Assembly (NCBI RefSeq): GCF_001078705.1
Contig: NZ_CDMW01000001.1
Location: forward strand, 1,605,541-1,669,540
DNA from: Streptococcus sanguinis
GTDB taxonomy: Bacteria > Bacillota > Bacilli > Lactobacillales > Streptococcaceae
Direction of reading: 5' to 3'
DNA length: 64,000 bases
Under the pieces are notes generated by a model. It saw nothing but the letters and a program-made list of their open reading frames with translations. It did no database searches and was not told where the DNA came from. How positions within the stretch are numbered: position 1 is the stretch's first letter; the number at the start of each line of letters is the position of its first letter. A program made the translations under genes and the position numbers. Of this stretch, positions 9,419 through 19,543 are shown piece by piece.

Positions 9419-11050
9419 TTAGTTTTCCCCTACTAAGATTGCCAAGGTTTCGTATGGCTGCAGGGTCAGCACATGGTCAACCTGATTCTTGCCGTAATTG
9501 GACAGGAGAACCTGACCATTTTGATAATCCGGCAGGATGTCCACCGTAATCGGATCAGCATAGAAGTTGTTAAGGACTAAAAGTTTTTGTCCTTGCCACT
9601 CCCGCTCAAAGGCATAGACCTGAGGACTATCCTCATAAGCTGGCTGATAGCTGCCCTCTGTGATGATAGGCAGTTCCTTACGCAGGGCAATCAATTTCTG
9701 ATAAAAGGTAAAGATTGGTCCCTTGATTTCATTTTCCACATTGATGAGAGGGTAGGATTTACCCGCCTTCAGCCATGGAGTTCCTGTTGTAAAACCTGCA
9801 TTGACTGAATCATCCCACTGCATAGGTGTCCGAGAATTATCACGAGATTTAGCCTTGATAATCCTGAAAGCTGCTTCTGGCGATTGACCTTCAGCAAGCA
9901 GAGTCTGGTAAGCATTGAGAGACTCGACATCTACATAATCTTCCATGGAGTCGTAGTCAGGATCCACCATGCCAATCTCCTCACCCATGTAGATATAAGG
10001 CGTCCCGCGCGACAGATGAATACTGGCTGCCAGCATGGTCGCTCCTTCATTACGAAAATTCTCTACATCGACAAAGCGGTTGAGAGCTCGCGGCTGATCA
10101 TGGTTGTTCCAAAAAAGTGCTGACCAACCGTCGTGATCGCTCATTTCCTTGCCCCAAGTATGGAAGAGGCGTTTTAACTCTTCAAAATCAAAAGCCTTAA
10201 GCGTCCACTTCTGTCCAGCCTCATAGTCCACCTTGAGATGATGGAAATTAAAAGCCATGGATAGCTCCTGCCGGTCTGGTGCGGTGTAAAGGATGCAATT
10301 CTCAATCGTCGTAGCGCTCATTTCGCCAACCGTCATAACGGACTCGTCCTGACCAAAGGTTGCTTCGTTCATCATACGCAGGTAGTCATGGACGATTGGC
10401 TTATCAGTATAGGCTGGCTTGCCCTCCTGCTCTGGACAGTCCGTCAGTACCTCATCTTTTCCGATGACATTGATGACATCAAAGCGGAAGCCCTTGACTC
10501 CTTTGTCTCGCCAAAAATTCACCACCTTGAAGAGCTCTTTACGAACATTGGGATTGCGCCAATTAAGATCTGCTTGAGTAACATCATAAAGATGCAGATA
10601 ATATTTGCCCGAATCGCCAAATGGCGCCCAGGCACTGCCGCCAAACTTGGACAGCCAGTCCGTTGGCTCATCTCGCAGGATAAAAAAGTCCTGATAGTAG
10701 GAATCTCCAGCCAGCGCCTTTTGGAACCACTCATGTTCAATCGAGCAATGATTGAGAACCATGTCCAGCATAAAGTCAATACCATGCTGCTGGCCAACCT
10801 TGACCATCTCTTCAAAATCCGCCATATCTCCAAAGATAGGATCAACCGCAGTATAGTCAGAAATATCATAACCATTGTCCCGTTGCGGACTCGGATAGAA
10901 AGGATTGAGCCAGATCATGTCCACTCCCAGCTCTTTCAGATAGGAAAGTTCTTCAATAATCCCGCGAAAATCTCCCAAACCGTTGCCAGTCGTGTCTTTA
11001 AAAGATTTTGGATAGATCTGGTAGACAACCTTTGTTTTATCAAGTGTCAT
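9419..11050 (-). CDS. treC: Trehalose-6-phosphate hydrolase (alpha,alpha-phosphotrehalase)
   Basis: 543 residues, glycoside hydrolase family 13. Visible conserved regions: GVDMIWLNPFYPSP, DMVLNH, GFRFDVINVI (nucleophile Asp), TVGEMSAT (acid/base Glu) and WNNHDQPR (third acid). Cleaves trehalose 6-phosphate, delivered by the adjacent PTS transporter, into glucose and glucose 6-phosphate in the cytoplasm. Follows treB after a 72-bp gap holding a hairpin; ribosome site AGGAG precedes the ATG. Related family-13 oligo-1,6-glucosidases are the alternative, but the locus decides. Confidence 0.95.
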   Translation of the reverse strand: MTLDKTKVVYQIYPKSFKDTTGNGLGDFRGIIEELSYLKELGVDMIWLNPFYPSPQRDNGYDISDYTAVDPIFGDMADFEEMVKVGQQHGIDFMLDMVLNHCSIEHEWFQKALAGDSYYQDFFILRDEPTDWLSKFGGSAWAPFGDSGKYYLHLYDVTQADLNWRNPNVRKELFKVVNFWRDKGVKGFRFDVINVIGKDEVLTDCPEQEGKPAYTDKPIVHDYLRMMNEATFGQDESVMTVGEMSATTIENCILYTAPDRQELSMAFNFHHLKVDYEAGQKWTLKAFDFEELKRLFHTWGKEMSDHDGWSALFWNNHDQPRALNRFVDVENFRNEGATMLAASIHLSRGTPYIYMGEEIGMVDPDYDSMEDYVDVESLNAYQTLLAEGQSPEAAFRIIKAKSRDNSRTPMQWDDSVNAGFTTGTPWLKAGKSYPLINVENEIKGPIFTFYQKLIALRKELPIITEGSYQPAYEDSPQVYAFEREWQGQKLLVLNNFYADPITVDILPDYQNGQVLLSNYGKNQVDHVLTLQPYETLAILVGEN

Positions 11051-11070
11051 ATTTTCTCCTTTTTTTGAGA

Positions 11071-11101
11071 AAAGGGACAGATTTTAAAGAACCGTCCCTT
11101 T
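11071..11101 (-). terminator. Intercistronic hairpin between treB and treC
   Basis: Stem AAAGGGAC / GTCCCTTT on the minus strand, followed by TTCTC and T residues. Probably a partial terminator or mRNA-stabilising hairpin that lowers treC relative to treB. Confidence 0.65.
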
Positions 11102-11122
11102 CTATAGTCATTTCATTTTTCT

Positions 11123-13171
<2,049 letters not shown>

Positions 13172-13199
13172 TTAGTTTTTCAACACATCTCTACAAATT

Positions 13200-13228
13200 A
13201 TTGTAATCGATTTCAAAGATGTAGGCAA
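13200..13228 (-). promoter_or_regulatory. treB promoter with overlapping CcpA cre site
   Basis: Minus strand TTGCCT (13223-13228), 17-bp spacer, TACAAT (13200-13205). The cre TGAAATCGATTACA (13202-13215) matches the consensus TGWAANCGNTNNCA at every fixed base and overlaps spacer and -10, so CcpA should block polymerase when glucose is present. Confidence 0.85.
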
Positions 13229-13236
13229 GTTGTTTG

Positions 13237-13265
13237 TTGAAAAAAGCCCTCATTTTTGATAAAAT
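13237..13265 (+). promoter_or_regulatory. treR promoter
   Basis: TTGAAA (13237-13242), 17-bp spacer, TAAAAT (13260-13265) with an extended TGA before the -10. Confidence 0.75.
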
Positions 13266-13307
13266 TTTCTAGGTTGTATGTAAAAAAGAAAACAAGTGGA
13301 GTTTATG

Positions 13308-14021
13308 ATGAAGAAATACAAACAATTGTTCAAACAGATTGAGAAAGATATTTTGGAGGAACGTTATGCAGTCGGAGACTTCTTGCCCAGCGAACACCAG
13401 CTGACAGAAGACTACCAGGTTAGCCGCGATACAGTCCGCAAGGCTCTGGCGCTGCTGCAGGATGAAGGAGTGATTGAAAAAGTCAGAGGACAAGGTTCCA
13501 AAGTCATCAAGCATGAACAGTTTGACTTTCCTGTGTCTAAGCTGACCAGCTATCAAGAAGTAGTCAAGCAGAACAATATGCAGTCCAAAACCAATGTTGT
13601 CAGCTTGGAAAAGATTACCGTAGATCAGAAACTGTCCGACATCACTGGCTTCCCTCCCTACCGACTAGTTTGGCGAATCGTCCGTCAGCGCGTTGTAGAC
13701 CAAGTCGCCTCGGTCTTAGATATTGACTATTTAGACAAGGGCATCGTCCCTGACTTGACAAGGGAAATCGCTGAGCAGTCCATTTATGCCTATTTGGAAA
13801 ATGACTTAAAACTCAACATTGCCTATGCCAAGAAGGAATTTACCATTGACCACGCCAATGACCGAGACAAGATTCTCATGGACCTAGGTAAGGACCAGCA
13901 GGTCGTCTCTGTCAAGTCTCAAGTCTATCTGGCAGACGGCCGCCAGTTTCAATATACCGAGAGCCGCCACAAGCTCGACAAATTTCGCTTTGTGGATTTT
14001 GCTAAGCGTCAGAAAGAATAA
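13308..14021 (+). CDS. treR: Trehalose operon repressor TreR (GntR family, HutC subfamily)
   Basis: 237 residues. N-terminal winged helix (about 1-65: QIEKDILEERYAVGDFLPSEHQLTEDYQVSRDTVRKALALLQDEGVIEKVRGQGS) and a C-terminal UTRA ligand domain (about 90-235). Represses treB-treC and is relieved by trehalose 6-phosphate (established for the family). Tandem ATGs at 13305 and 13308; the second is six bases from GGAG and is preferred. Divergent arrangement with treB supports the call. Confidence 0.93.
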   Translation: MKKYKQLFKQIEKDILEERYAVGDFLPSEHQLTEDYQVSRDTVRKALALLQDEGVIEKVRGQGSKVIKHEQFDFPVSKLTSYQEVVKQNNMQSKTNVVSLEKITVDQKLSDITGFPPYRLVWRIVRQRVVDQVASVLDIDYLDKGIVPDLTREIAEQSIYAYLENDLKLNIAYAKKEFTIDHANDRDKILMDLGKDQQVVSVKSQVYLADGRQFQYTESRHKLDKFRFVDFAKRQKE

Positions 14022-14044
14022 CCTTGAGTTCCATCTAGGCCACA

Positions 14045-14080
14045 AAACCACCTCTGCCTTCCAGCTGGCAGAGGTGGTTT
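14045..14080. terminator. Strong bidirectional terminator after treR
   Basis: Fourteen-bp perfect stem AAACCACCTCTGCC / GGCAGAGGTGGTTT with an eight-base loop; T-rich flank on the plus strand and TTTTG on the minus strand. Confidence 0.9.
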
Positions 14081-14163
14081 CTTTTATGAGTAGTCTAAGG
14101 CTGCCTTGTTTTGGAGCGACAAAGAGCCTCAAAATTTCTTTTTACTTGTTTTAGGAGATTTAT

Positions 14164-14244
14164 ATGAAAAAATTAGTTAAGGGCTTCTGCTGCTTTTTAA
14201 ACGTTACTGATTCTTATTACTTCCTTTCTTACTTCTTCGCCTGA
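14164..14244 (+). CDS. Putative 26-residue hydrophobic peptide
   Basis: Small ORF beginning MKKLVKGFCCFLN and ending in an aromatic tail (YYFLSYFFA), with a good ribosome site (AGGAG seven bases before the ATG). Positively charged start then hydrophobic residues recall a short secreted or membrane peptide. I do not recognise it. Only a weak promoter candidate (TTGTTT near 14106) is seen, and it lies after the treR terminator. Its 3' end overlaps the 3' end of the minus-strand mini-ORF. It may be spurious. Confidence 0.35.
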   Translation: MKKLVKGFCCFLNVTDSYYFLSYFFA

Positions 14245-14291
14245 GAGAATGTCAATACTTGCTTATCATATAGGGTAACTTTAGATGTCAT
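14229..14291 (-). CDS. Putative 20-residue peptide behind a CiaR-type promoter
   Basis: ORF of 20 codons encoding MTSKVTLYDKQVLTFSQAKK, with GAGGA seven bases before the ATG. Its predicted transcript starts near 14317, giving a 26-base leader, and would run to the strong terminator at 14045-14080. Sequence is soluble and basic at the C-terminus; no family recognised. In the +1 frame the reading continues for nine codons (Lys/Ser/Asn-rich) past the stop. The promoter arrangement is the main support; the RNA could equally act as an untranslated small RNA. Confidence 0.5.
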   Translation of the reverse strand: MTSKVTLYDKQVLTFSQAKK

Positions 14292-14323
14292 TGGACTGTC
14301 CTCATTTCTATTTTGATGCTATT

Positions 14324-14378
14324 AGTATAATCCCAGAAACTTAAGACAGACTTATAAAAAACTTGAAGGAAACTTAAA
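14324..14378 (-). promoter_or_regulatory. Four tandem CiaR-like half-sites and -10 box
   Basis: On the minus strand: TTTAAG-N5-TTCAAG-N5-TATAAG-N5-CTTAAG (14378 down to 14340), strict 11-bp period, then ten bases and TATACT (14324-14329). The known CiaR motif in streptococci is a direct repeat of TTTAAG spaced by 5 bases placed where the -35 would be. No other -35 is visible. Another OmpR-family regulator (PhoB/PnpR type) is the alternative. Confidence 0.65.
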
Positions 14379-14404
14379 AGGCTGAGTTTATTTCTCAGCC
14401 TTTT
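14376..14404 (-). terminator. Terminator overlapping the CNNM gene stop codon
   Basis: AAAAGGCTGAG / CTCAGCCTTTT; the TAA stop of the gene lies in the loop. The 3' arm ends in TTTTAAGTTT, which also contains the first CiaR-like half-site. Confidence 0.8.
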
Positions 14405-15728
14405 CTGCTTCTTCAATAATGTCTGAAATTTCAACCTTCACCTTCGTAACACGGCCATTTTTTACCTTGTCATTGGTTAAAATGAGTCGCTTATTTAGAC
14501 TTTCGACTTCGTAGCTAATGCGCTCTTTCGGATCTGGAATAGTCCCCACACAAGTCAAGTAATAACCAGCAATCGTATCCACATCGTCGCTTTCAATCTC
14601 AACTTCAAAGTATTCATTAAAGTCATTGAGGGTCATGGTTCCTAAGACGATGTAGGTATTCTCACCGATTTCATGGACTTCGATTTCAGCCTTGTCTGTC
14701 TCATCGTCGATCTCACCAACAATCTCCTCCAAGAGGTCTTCCAGTGTGACCAGACCAGCCATACCACCATACTCATCCAAGAGAATGGCCATTTGATTTT
14801 GCGTGTTGCGCAGCTCCTTGAGCAAATCATCGACAAACATGGTTTCCGGTACAAAGAGTGGCTCCTGCAGAATCTTACGCAGAACAATATTGTCAAAACC
14901 ATTGACGAATCCTTCATTGAGCAGTCGCTTTGTATGAATCAGACCGATGACATTGTCTTTATCCCCATCATAGACAGGAATCCGCGAGAAGCTCTGCTTA
15001 AGGATACTTTTGATGATTTCTTGAGTGTCGTCCTGAATGTCCACCATAAAAGCATCCGTCCGTGGCACCATCAGTTCACGCGCCATCAGCTCATCCAGAG
15101 AGAAAATCCCCTGAAGCATCTCAATCTCGTCCGCATCCAAGGTCTCTTCGCTCTTGGTCAGCATATACTCAATCTCGTCCCGAGTCATCTTTTCGTCTGC
15201 ATCATCAAACTTCATCGGCGTTATCCGGCTCAGCAGATTGGTTGAAGCTGACAGCAACCAGACGAAGGGACTGACAATCTTGCCAAGAAAGATAATGACC
15301 GGCGCTGCCCGCACAGCTAGATTATCTTTCAGGTTCATGGCAATGCGCTTAGGATAAAGCTCGCCCAAAACAATAGAAATATATGTCAACAAGACCAAAG
15401 CCAAGAAAGTTCCGATAGCACGTGCAGTTTCGGAATTTCCCAGCCAAGAAGAGAAAAGTTTTCCCAGATTATCCGCAAAGCTGGCCCCAGACAGGATATT
15501 GATAACTGTAATCCCAACCTGAATGGTTGATAAGAAATTATTAGGGCTTTCTAAGACCGCCAAAAGGCGGCTATACTTGAGGTCGCCCTCCTCAGCCTTT
15601 TGCTCCACACGCGCCCGATTGAGCGATACCATTGCCATCTCAGCAGCTGAGAAAAAGGCATTTAACAAAGTCAATATAAACAGTAGTAAGGCTTGCCATA
15701 ACATATTCTGACTGCCAGGGTCTTCCAT
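14388..15728 (-). CDS. Hemolysin family protein (CNNM/CorC-type, CBS domains)
   Basis: 446 residues. N-terminal CNNM membrane domain (about 1-190: FILTLLNAFFSAAEMAMVSLNRARVE, with ELYPKRIAM), then a CBS pair (about 205-340: MVPRTDAFMVDIQD, IPVYDGDKDNVIGLIH, MAILLDEYGGMAGLVTLEDLLEEIVGEIDDE) and the C-terminal transporter-associated HlyC/CorC domain. Family members are linked to magnesium transport; the hemolysin label is historical. Monocistronic. Confidence 0.92.
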   Translation of the reverse strand: MEDPGSQNMLWQALLLFILTLLNAFFSAAEMAMVSLNRARVEQKAEEGDLKYSRLLAVLESPNNFLSTIQVGITVINILSGASFADNLGKLFSSWLGNSETARAIGTFLALVLLTYISIVLGELYPKRIAMNLKDNLAVRAAPVIIFLGKIVSPFVWLLSASTNLLSRITPMKFDDADEKMTRDEIEYMLTKSEETLDADEIEMLQGIFSLDELMARELMVPRTDAFMVDIQDDTQEIIKSILKQSFSRIPVYDGDKDNVIGLIHTKRLLNEGFVNGFDNIVLRKILQEPLFVPETMFVDDLLKELRNTQNQMAILLDEYGGMAGLVTLEDLLEEIVGEIDDETDKAEIEVHEIGENTYIVLGTMTLNDFNEYFEVEIESDDVDTIAGYYLTCVGTIPDPKERISYEVESLNKRLILTNDKVKNGRVTKVKVEISDIIEEAEKAEK

Positions 15729-15800
15729 TGATTCTTTCTCCTCGAAATGTATAAGTAAATCTGATTATATCATATTTTTAAATTTAGTGCACAGGAAATG

Positions 15801-15836
15801 AAAATAAGACGGAAGGCCTTCCTTCCGTCTTATTTT
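15801..15836 (-). terminator. Terminator after the AI-2E family gene
   Basis: Perfect 16-bp stem AAAATAAGACGGAAGG / CCTTCCGTCTTATTTT with a four-base loop, T-run on either strand. Confidence 0.9.
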
Positions 15837-15879
15837 CTAATCTTGAGACTCTGGAATCAATCGATTACCAAACTCATCC

Positions 15880-17004
15880 TTATTTATTAATAATCCCAAA
15901 TTCTTCGTTCTTCTTCTGCTGCTGGGCTTCCTTGTGATTGTCATAGAGATTGGCCAAGAACTTGGCGATTTCTTTGAGGATAGAATAGGTCGGGATTGCC
16001 ACAATCATCCCTAGAACGCCATAGATATTGCTGGATAGAAGCAAGAGCACCATGATAGTAATGGGATGGACTTTCATCACACCACCAACGATACGGGGAT
16101 AGAGGATATTCCCATCTACCTGCTGGATAATCAGCATGTAAATCAAGGCCGCCACCATCTTCTGAGGATCGGTAAAGGCATACGTAATGACCATGGGAAT
16201 CAAGCCGATACTCGGTCCTACATAAGGAATCAGATTAGCAAGACTGGAGAAAATAGCAAAGACCAAAGCGTACTTGAGTCCAATCACGCTATAGCCAATA
16301 TAAGCCAGAGCGCCGATAATCAGGGCATCGATTGAAATCCCGCTGATATAGCGGGCAACAGTAGCATTGAGATTGGTCAGCAAACTGGAGATATTGAGCT
16401 TATCGCGCTTGAGGACTGTCCGCTCCAGCATGGGCAAAAGTTTATGGCCGTCCATGAGGAAGTAAACTAAGAAAATCGGCGTCATAATTAAAATCATCAG
16501 CGTATTGACAACTGCTGACAGAACACTGCCCAGACTGTTGGTCACACTGTTGAGAATATTCTGCAGAATATCCACATAAGACAGGTTAAGCTGCTGGATG
16601 GTGGACTGGATATTCAGATTCCGAAAGAGCGGATTTTTAGATAATTGGTTGACAAAACTTTGAATTTCCCAATAAAGGCCTTGCGTTGAATTAATCAAGC
16701 TGCTCAGCTGATTAATCAAAATCGGCAAGAGATAAATAACGCCCAAAGCAATCAAGCCAAACAAAAGGCTGAGCGTAATCAGAATCCCAATCATTCGATT
16801 GATTTTGAGCTTTTCCTGGAGAAATTTCACCAGCGGATTCGTAATATAGTAAAGAAATCCTCCCACAAGAAAGGGAATCAAGATGGTATTCACAACGCTA
16901 ACAATCGGGGTTATCATATCCCCCATCTGGCGCCAGATAAAGAAGATAATCGTTAGCAAAAGGACCTCACTGGTCCAAAACATCAGCTTACTTTTATGAA
17001 ACAT
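15880..17004 (-). CDS. AI-2E family transporter (PerM/YdiK type)
   Basis: 374 residues with about seven to eight transmembrane helices, the usual size. Conserved AI-2E segments seen: PFLVGGFLYYITNPLVKFL, ISIDALIIGALAYIGYSVIGLKYALVFAIFSSLANLIPYVGPSIGLIP and GNILYPRIVGGVMKVHPITIMVLLL. Some relatives export AI-2 or act as Na+/H+ antiporters; the substrate here is unknown. C-terminal tail is hydrophilic. Confidence 0.9.
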   Translation of the reverse strand: MFHKSKLMFWTSEVLLLTIIFFIWRQMGDMITPIVSVVNTILIPFLVGGFLYYITNPLVKFLQEKLKINRMIGILITLSLLFGLIALGVIYLLPILINQLSSLINSTQGLYWEIQSFVNQLSKNPLFRNLNIQSTIQQLNLSYVDILQNILNSVTNSLGSVLSAVVNTLMILIMTPIFLVYFLMDGHKLLPMLERTVLKRDKLNISSLLTNLNATVARYISGISIDALIIGALAYIGYSVIGLKYALVFAIFSSLANLIPYVGPSIGLIPMVITYAFTDPQKMVAALIYMLIIQQVDGNILYPRIVGGVMKVHPITIMVLLLLSSNIYGVLGMIVAIPTYSILKEIAKFLANLYDNHKEAQQQKKNEEFGIINK

Positions 17005-17078
17005 TTGACTCCTCCTATCAGTTATTTTACCATAAATTTTGTTATAATAAAGGAGATTTAACGAAAGAAAGAGTAAAA

Positions 17079-17873
17079 ATGGAAAAGATTATCAAACTGG
17101 AAAATGTAAGCTTAGCTAAACAAGGCCGAACCATCTTAAAAGATCTCAACTGGCAGGTGAAAAAGGGGGAGCATTGGGCTATTCTCGGTCTCAACGGTTC
17201 TGGAAAGTCTACTCTTCTGCGCCTGCTCATGGCTGAGCATTGGAAGACTCAGGGCAAGGTGACGGTTCTCGGTACGGAATTTGGTGCCGGCGACATTCCT
17301 CAGCTGCGAACTAAGATTGGAGTAGTCGGCTCCTTCATTGCTGAGCATCTGCCCAGCCATCTCACTGCCGAAGAAATCGTCCTGACAGGCAAGTATAAAA
17401 GCAGTATTCTCTATGCTACTTACGGGCAAACTGAGCTGAATCAAGCTAGGGAAATGCTGGCTTCCATTGGCGGGCAAGAATTGATTGGCCGAAGCTACGC
17501 TAGTCTGTCTCAAGGGGAAAAACAGCTCTTGCTGATTGCGCGCAGTCTCATGGAAAAGCCAGAACTGCTTATCTTAGACGAAGCGACCAGCGGTCTGGAT
17601 CTCTTTGCCCGCGAGCGCCTGCTGGATCAAATTGGTAAGATTACACAGATGAATCAGGCTCCAACAATCCTCTATGTCACCCACCATGTAGAAGAAATCA
17701 CTGCTACTATGGATCATGTCCTTCTCCTAAAAGAAGGAGAAATTATAGCCCAAGGTCCTAAAGAAGACATACTTCAAAAAGAGGTCATGGATCGCTTCTA
17801 TCCTCAGCCAGTCGAGCTGATTGAGCTGGGAGAAGACCGCTATTTCGTCAAGGTGGAGGTCAGGTCCTCATGA
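17079..17873 (+). CDS. ABC transporter ATP-binding protein (YlmA-like)
   Basis: 264 residues, a single nucleotide-binding domain: Walker A GLNGSGKSTLL (about 40), Q-loop region, signature SLSQGEKQLLLIARSL, Walker B LLILDEATSGLD and H-loop VTHHVEE. No permease of matching type is adjacent; the ATG of the next gene overlaps its stop by four bases. The -10 candidate TATAAT at 17042-17047 is extended (TGT). ModF/YlmA-like ATPases often work without a partner in the same operon. Confidence 0.88.
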   Translation: MEKIIKLENVSLAKQGRTILKDLNWQVKKGEHWAILGLNGSGKSTLLRLLMAEHWKTQGKVTVLGTEFGAGDIPQLRTKIGVVGSFIAEHLPSHLTAEEIVLTGKYKSSILYATYGQTELNQAREMLASIGGQELIGRSYASLSQGEKQLLLIARSLMEKPELLILDEATSGLDLFARERLLDQIGKITQMNQAPTILYVTHHVEEITATMDHVLLLKEGEIIAQGPKEDILQKEVMDRFYPQPVELIELGEDRYFVKVEVRSS

Positions 17874-19432
17874 AGCAATTTTCTAACACAATCTTCAATT
17901 TGGGCTATTTTCTGATTCTAACCATGACTGCGATTGCCTTGCTTTTCCTGTCTGGGCAGATTCTGCTGTCCCACACTTACATCCCTTTAAGGATTGCTGA
18001 AGGGGTCCAATTCGTCAGTAATCCTTGGTATTTCTACCCTATCCTCCTGCTCTTTGTCCTCAGCCTCTTTTTAATCCGGCCCCTGTTGGAAAAGGTTCAG
18101 ACCAAGCATCTTTTTTGGATTCTGTCCCTCATCTTTATAGCAGCAGCGATTTTTCTGATAACGGCCTACGATGGCCGCATCCGAGCTGACGCCAAGCACG
18201 TTTTCAATGCAGCGCTAGCCTTTAACCGAGGAGATTACAGCTCACTGACGACCGTCGGAAGCTACATGTATCGCAATCCCCATCAGCTAGGACTGATGAC
18301 TCTGGAGCGACTTTATGCTTTTATTTCTCCGACGACTCAATTTGCCTTTAGCATGAATGTCGTCTGGACTTTACTCAGTCATTTCTTGATTTACAAGATT
18401 ACAGCTCTCCTCAATGCCAGAGAAATCATCCAGAAATACACGATTCTGCTGACTTTTCTCTTTCTACCACAGTTATTTTTCGTCCTCTTTGTCTACGGCA
18501 CCATTCCTGGGCTCTTCTTCTGTCTGCTCAGTCTCTATGCTTTTATCAAGCTGGATCAGAAAGGAAACTTACTCTATGCTTTGCTGGGAGCTGCCAGCAT
18601 CAGTCTGGCCTGCCTCCTGCGCAACAACTACATTATCTTTGCCATTATGCTGATCGGCGTCTACTTCCTGTCCATTTTTTATAAATGGTCTTGGAAGAAA
18701 CCCTTAGTCATCATTCTGATTTTAGCCGGCATCGTTCTTTCAAACAAGGCTCTGACGGCCTATTATGAGCAGCTGATTGGGGGCAAGATAGGTGTCGGCA
18801 CACCAAAAATCGCCTACATCACTATGGGCCTGCGGGATGATCCTAATCGGCAGAGTCTGGGAGGCTGGTACGATGCCTACAATACCAAAATTCTCAAGCG
18901 CAACAAGTACGATGAAAATTTGGCTACAGAAATGGCCACTCGGGATTTGAAGGATATCCTGATTCACTTCAGCAAGCATCCTGCTTATGCGCTCAAATTC
19001 TTCTACGAAAAAGTCACATCCACTTGGACTGAGCCAACTTTTCAGTCTATCTGGACTGGGCCTCAGATTGAGCGCCAACAATACATGAAGCCAGCTGTCC
19101 TGCGCAGCATTTATGAGGAAAGAAAAGGTTATCAGATTGTTAATTTCCTGCTCTTGACCCTGCTAGCCAGTATCTATCTGCTCTCCTGTTTCTTTATCCT
19201 ACATAAATTTTTCGTCGCCGAGGAAAAGCTGACGCCTTTTGACCTCTATCCCTTCATCTTTCTCCTGGGGGGCGGCCTCTTCCACTTCTTCTGGGAAACC
19301 AAGAGCCAGTATGTCTATATCTATGTCCTCCTTCTCATCCCTTCCGCCGCTCAATCCTTAGTCGACCTGAGCGATTGGTGGAAGAACAAAGGAAAAGGGA
19401 AATCAACAGACCAGCTTGAGAAAAACCTATAA
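17870..19432 (+). CDS. Polytopic membrane protein, GT-C glycosyltransferase-like
   Basis: 520 residues with about ten to twelve membrane helices. The first outer loop holds an acidic segment (ITAYDGRIRADAKHVFNAAL) and a following YMYRNPHQLGL motif, as in dolichyl-phosphate-mannose-type GT-C enzymes and the TIGR03766-like streptococcal membrane family. I infer transfer of a sugar from a lipid carrier outside the membrane; acceptor unknown. Start overlaps the ABC ATPase stop (ATGA), so the pair is co-translated. Confidence 0.7.
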   Translation: MKQFSNTIFNLGYFLILTMTAIALLFLSGQILLSHTYIPLRIAEGVQFVSNPWYFYPILLLFVLSLFLIRPLLEKVQTKHLFWILSLIFIAAAIFLITAYDGRIRADAKHVFNAALAFNRGDYSSLTTVGSYMYRNPHQLGLMTLERLYAFISPTTQFAFSMNVVWTLLSHFLIYKITALLNAREIIQKYTILLTFLFLPQLFFVLFVYGTIPGLFFCLLSLYAFIKLDQKGNLLYALLGAASISLACLLRNNYIIFAIMLIGVYFLSIFYKWSWKKPLVIILILAGIVLSNKALTAYYEQLIGGKIGVGTPKIAYITMGLRDDPNRQSLGGWYDAYNTKILKRNKYDENLATEMATRDLKDILIHFSKHPAYALKFFYEKVTSTWTEPTFQSIWTGPQIERQQYMKPAVLRSIYEERKGYQIVNFLLLTLLASIYLLSCFFILHKFFVAEEKLTPFDLYPFIFLLGGGLFHFFWETKSQYVYIYVLLLIPSAAQSLVDLSDWWKNKGKGKSTDQLEKNL

Positions 19433-19435
19433 AAC

Positions 19436-19464
19436 TTGAACACTTGATAAGAATTTATTATAAT
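19436..19464 (+). promoter_or_regulatory. Promoter of the small membrane protein gene
   Basis: TTGAAC (19436-19441), 17-bp spacer, TATAAT (19459-19464). The roughly 75-base leader contains the dyad ACAAA / TTTGT near 19485-19500. Confidence 0.75.
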
Positions 19465-19543
19465 TTTATAGGAATATTAAGTGACACAAAGTTGAATTTG
19501 TAACTGAAACTTTTTATATTTTACGAAGGGAGAATAGTGATTT

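Noticed and set aside
14164-14291. Fst/Ldr-type type I toxin-antitoxin locus
   Set aside because: Neither peptide resembles Fst toxins and the shared terminator-embedded direct repeats of such loci are missing.
14229-14378. A canonical csRNA
   Set aside because: CiaR csRNAs usually expose a Shine-Dalgarno-complementary single-stranded stretch and are 50-200 bases; here the expected stretch is not evident near the start and a ribosome site and ORF are present instead.
17042-17078. AAAGGAG as ribosome site of the ABC ATPase gene
   Set aside because: It is more than 20 bases from the ATG and no start codon lies at proper distance; likely mere A/G-rich leader.
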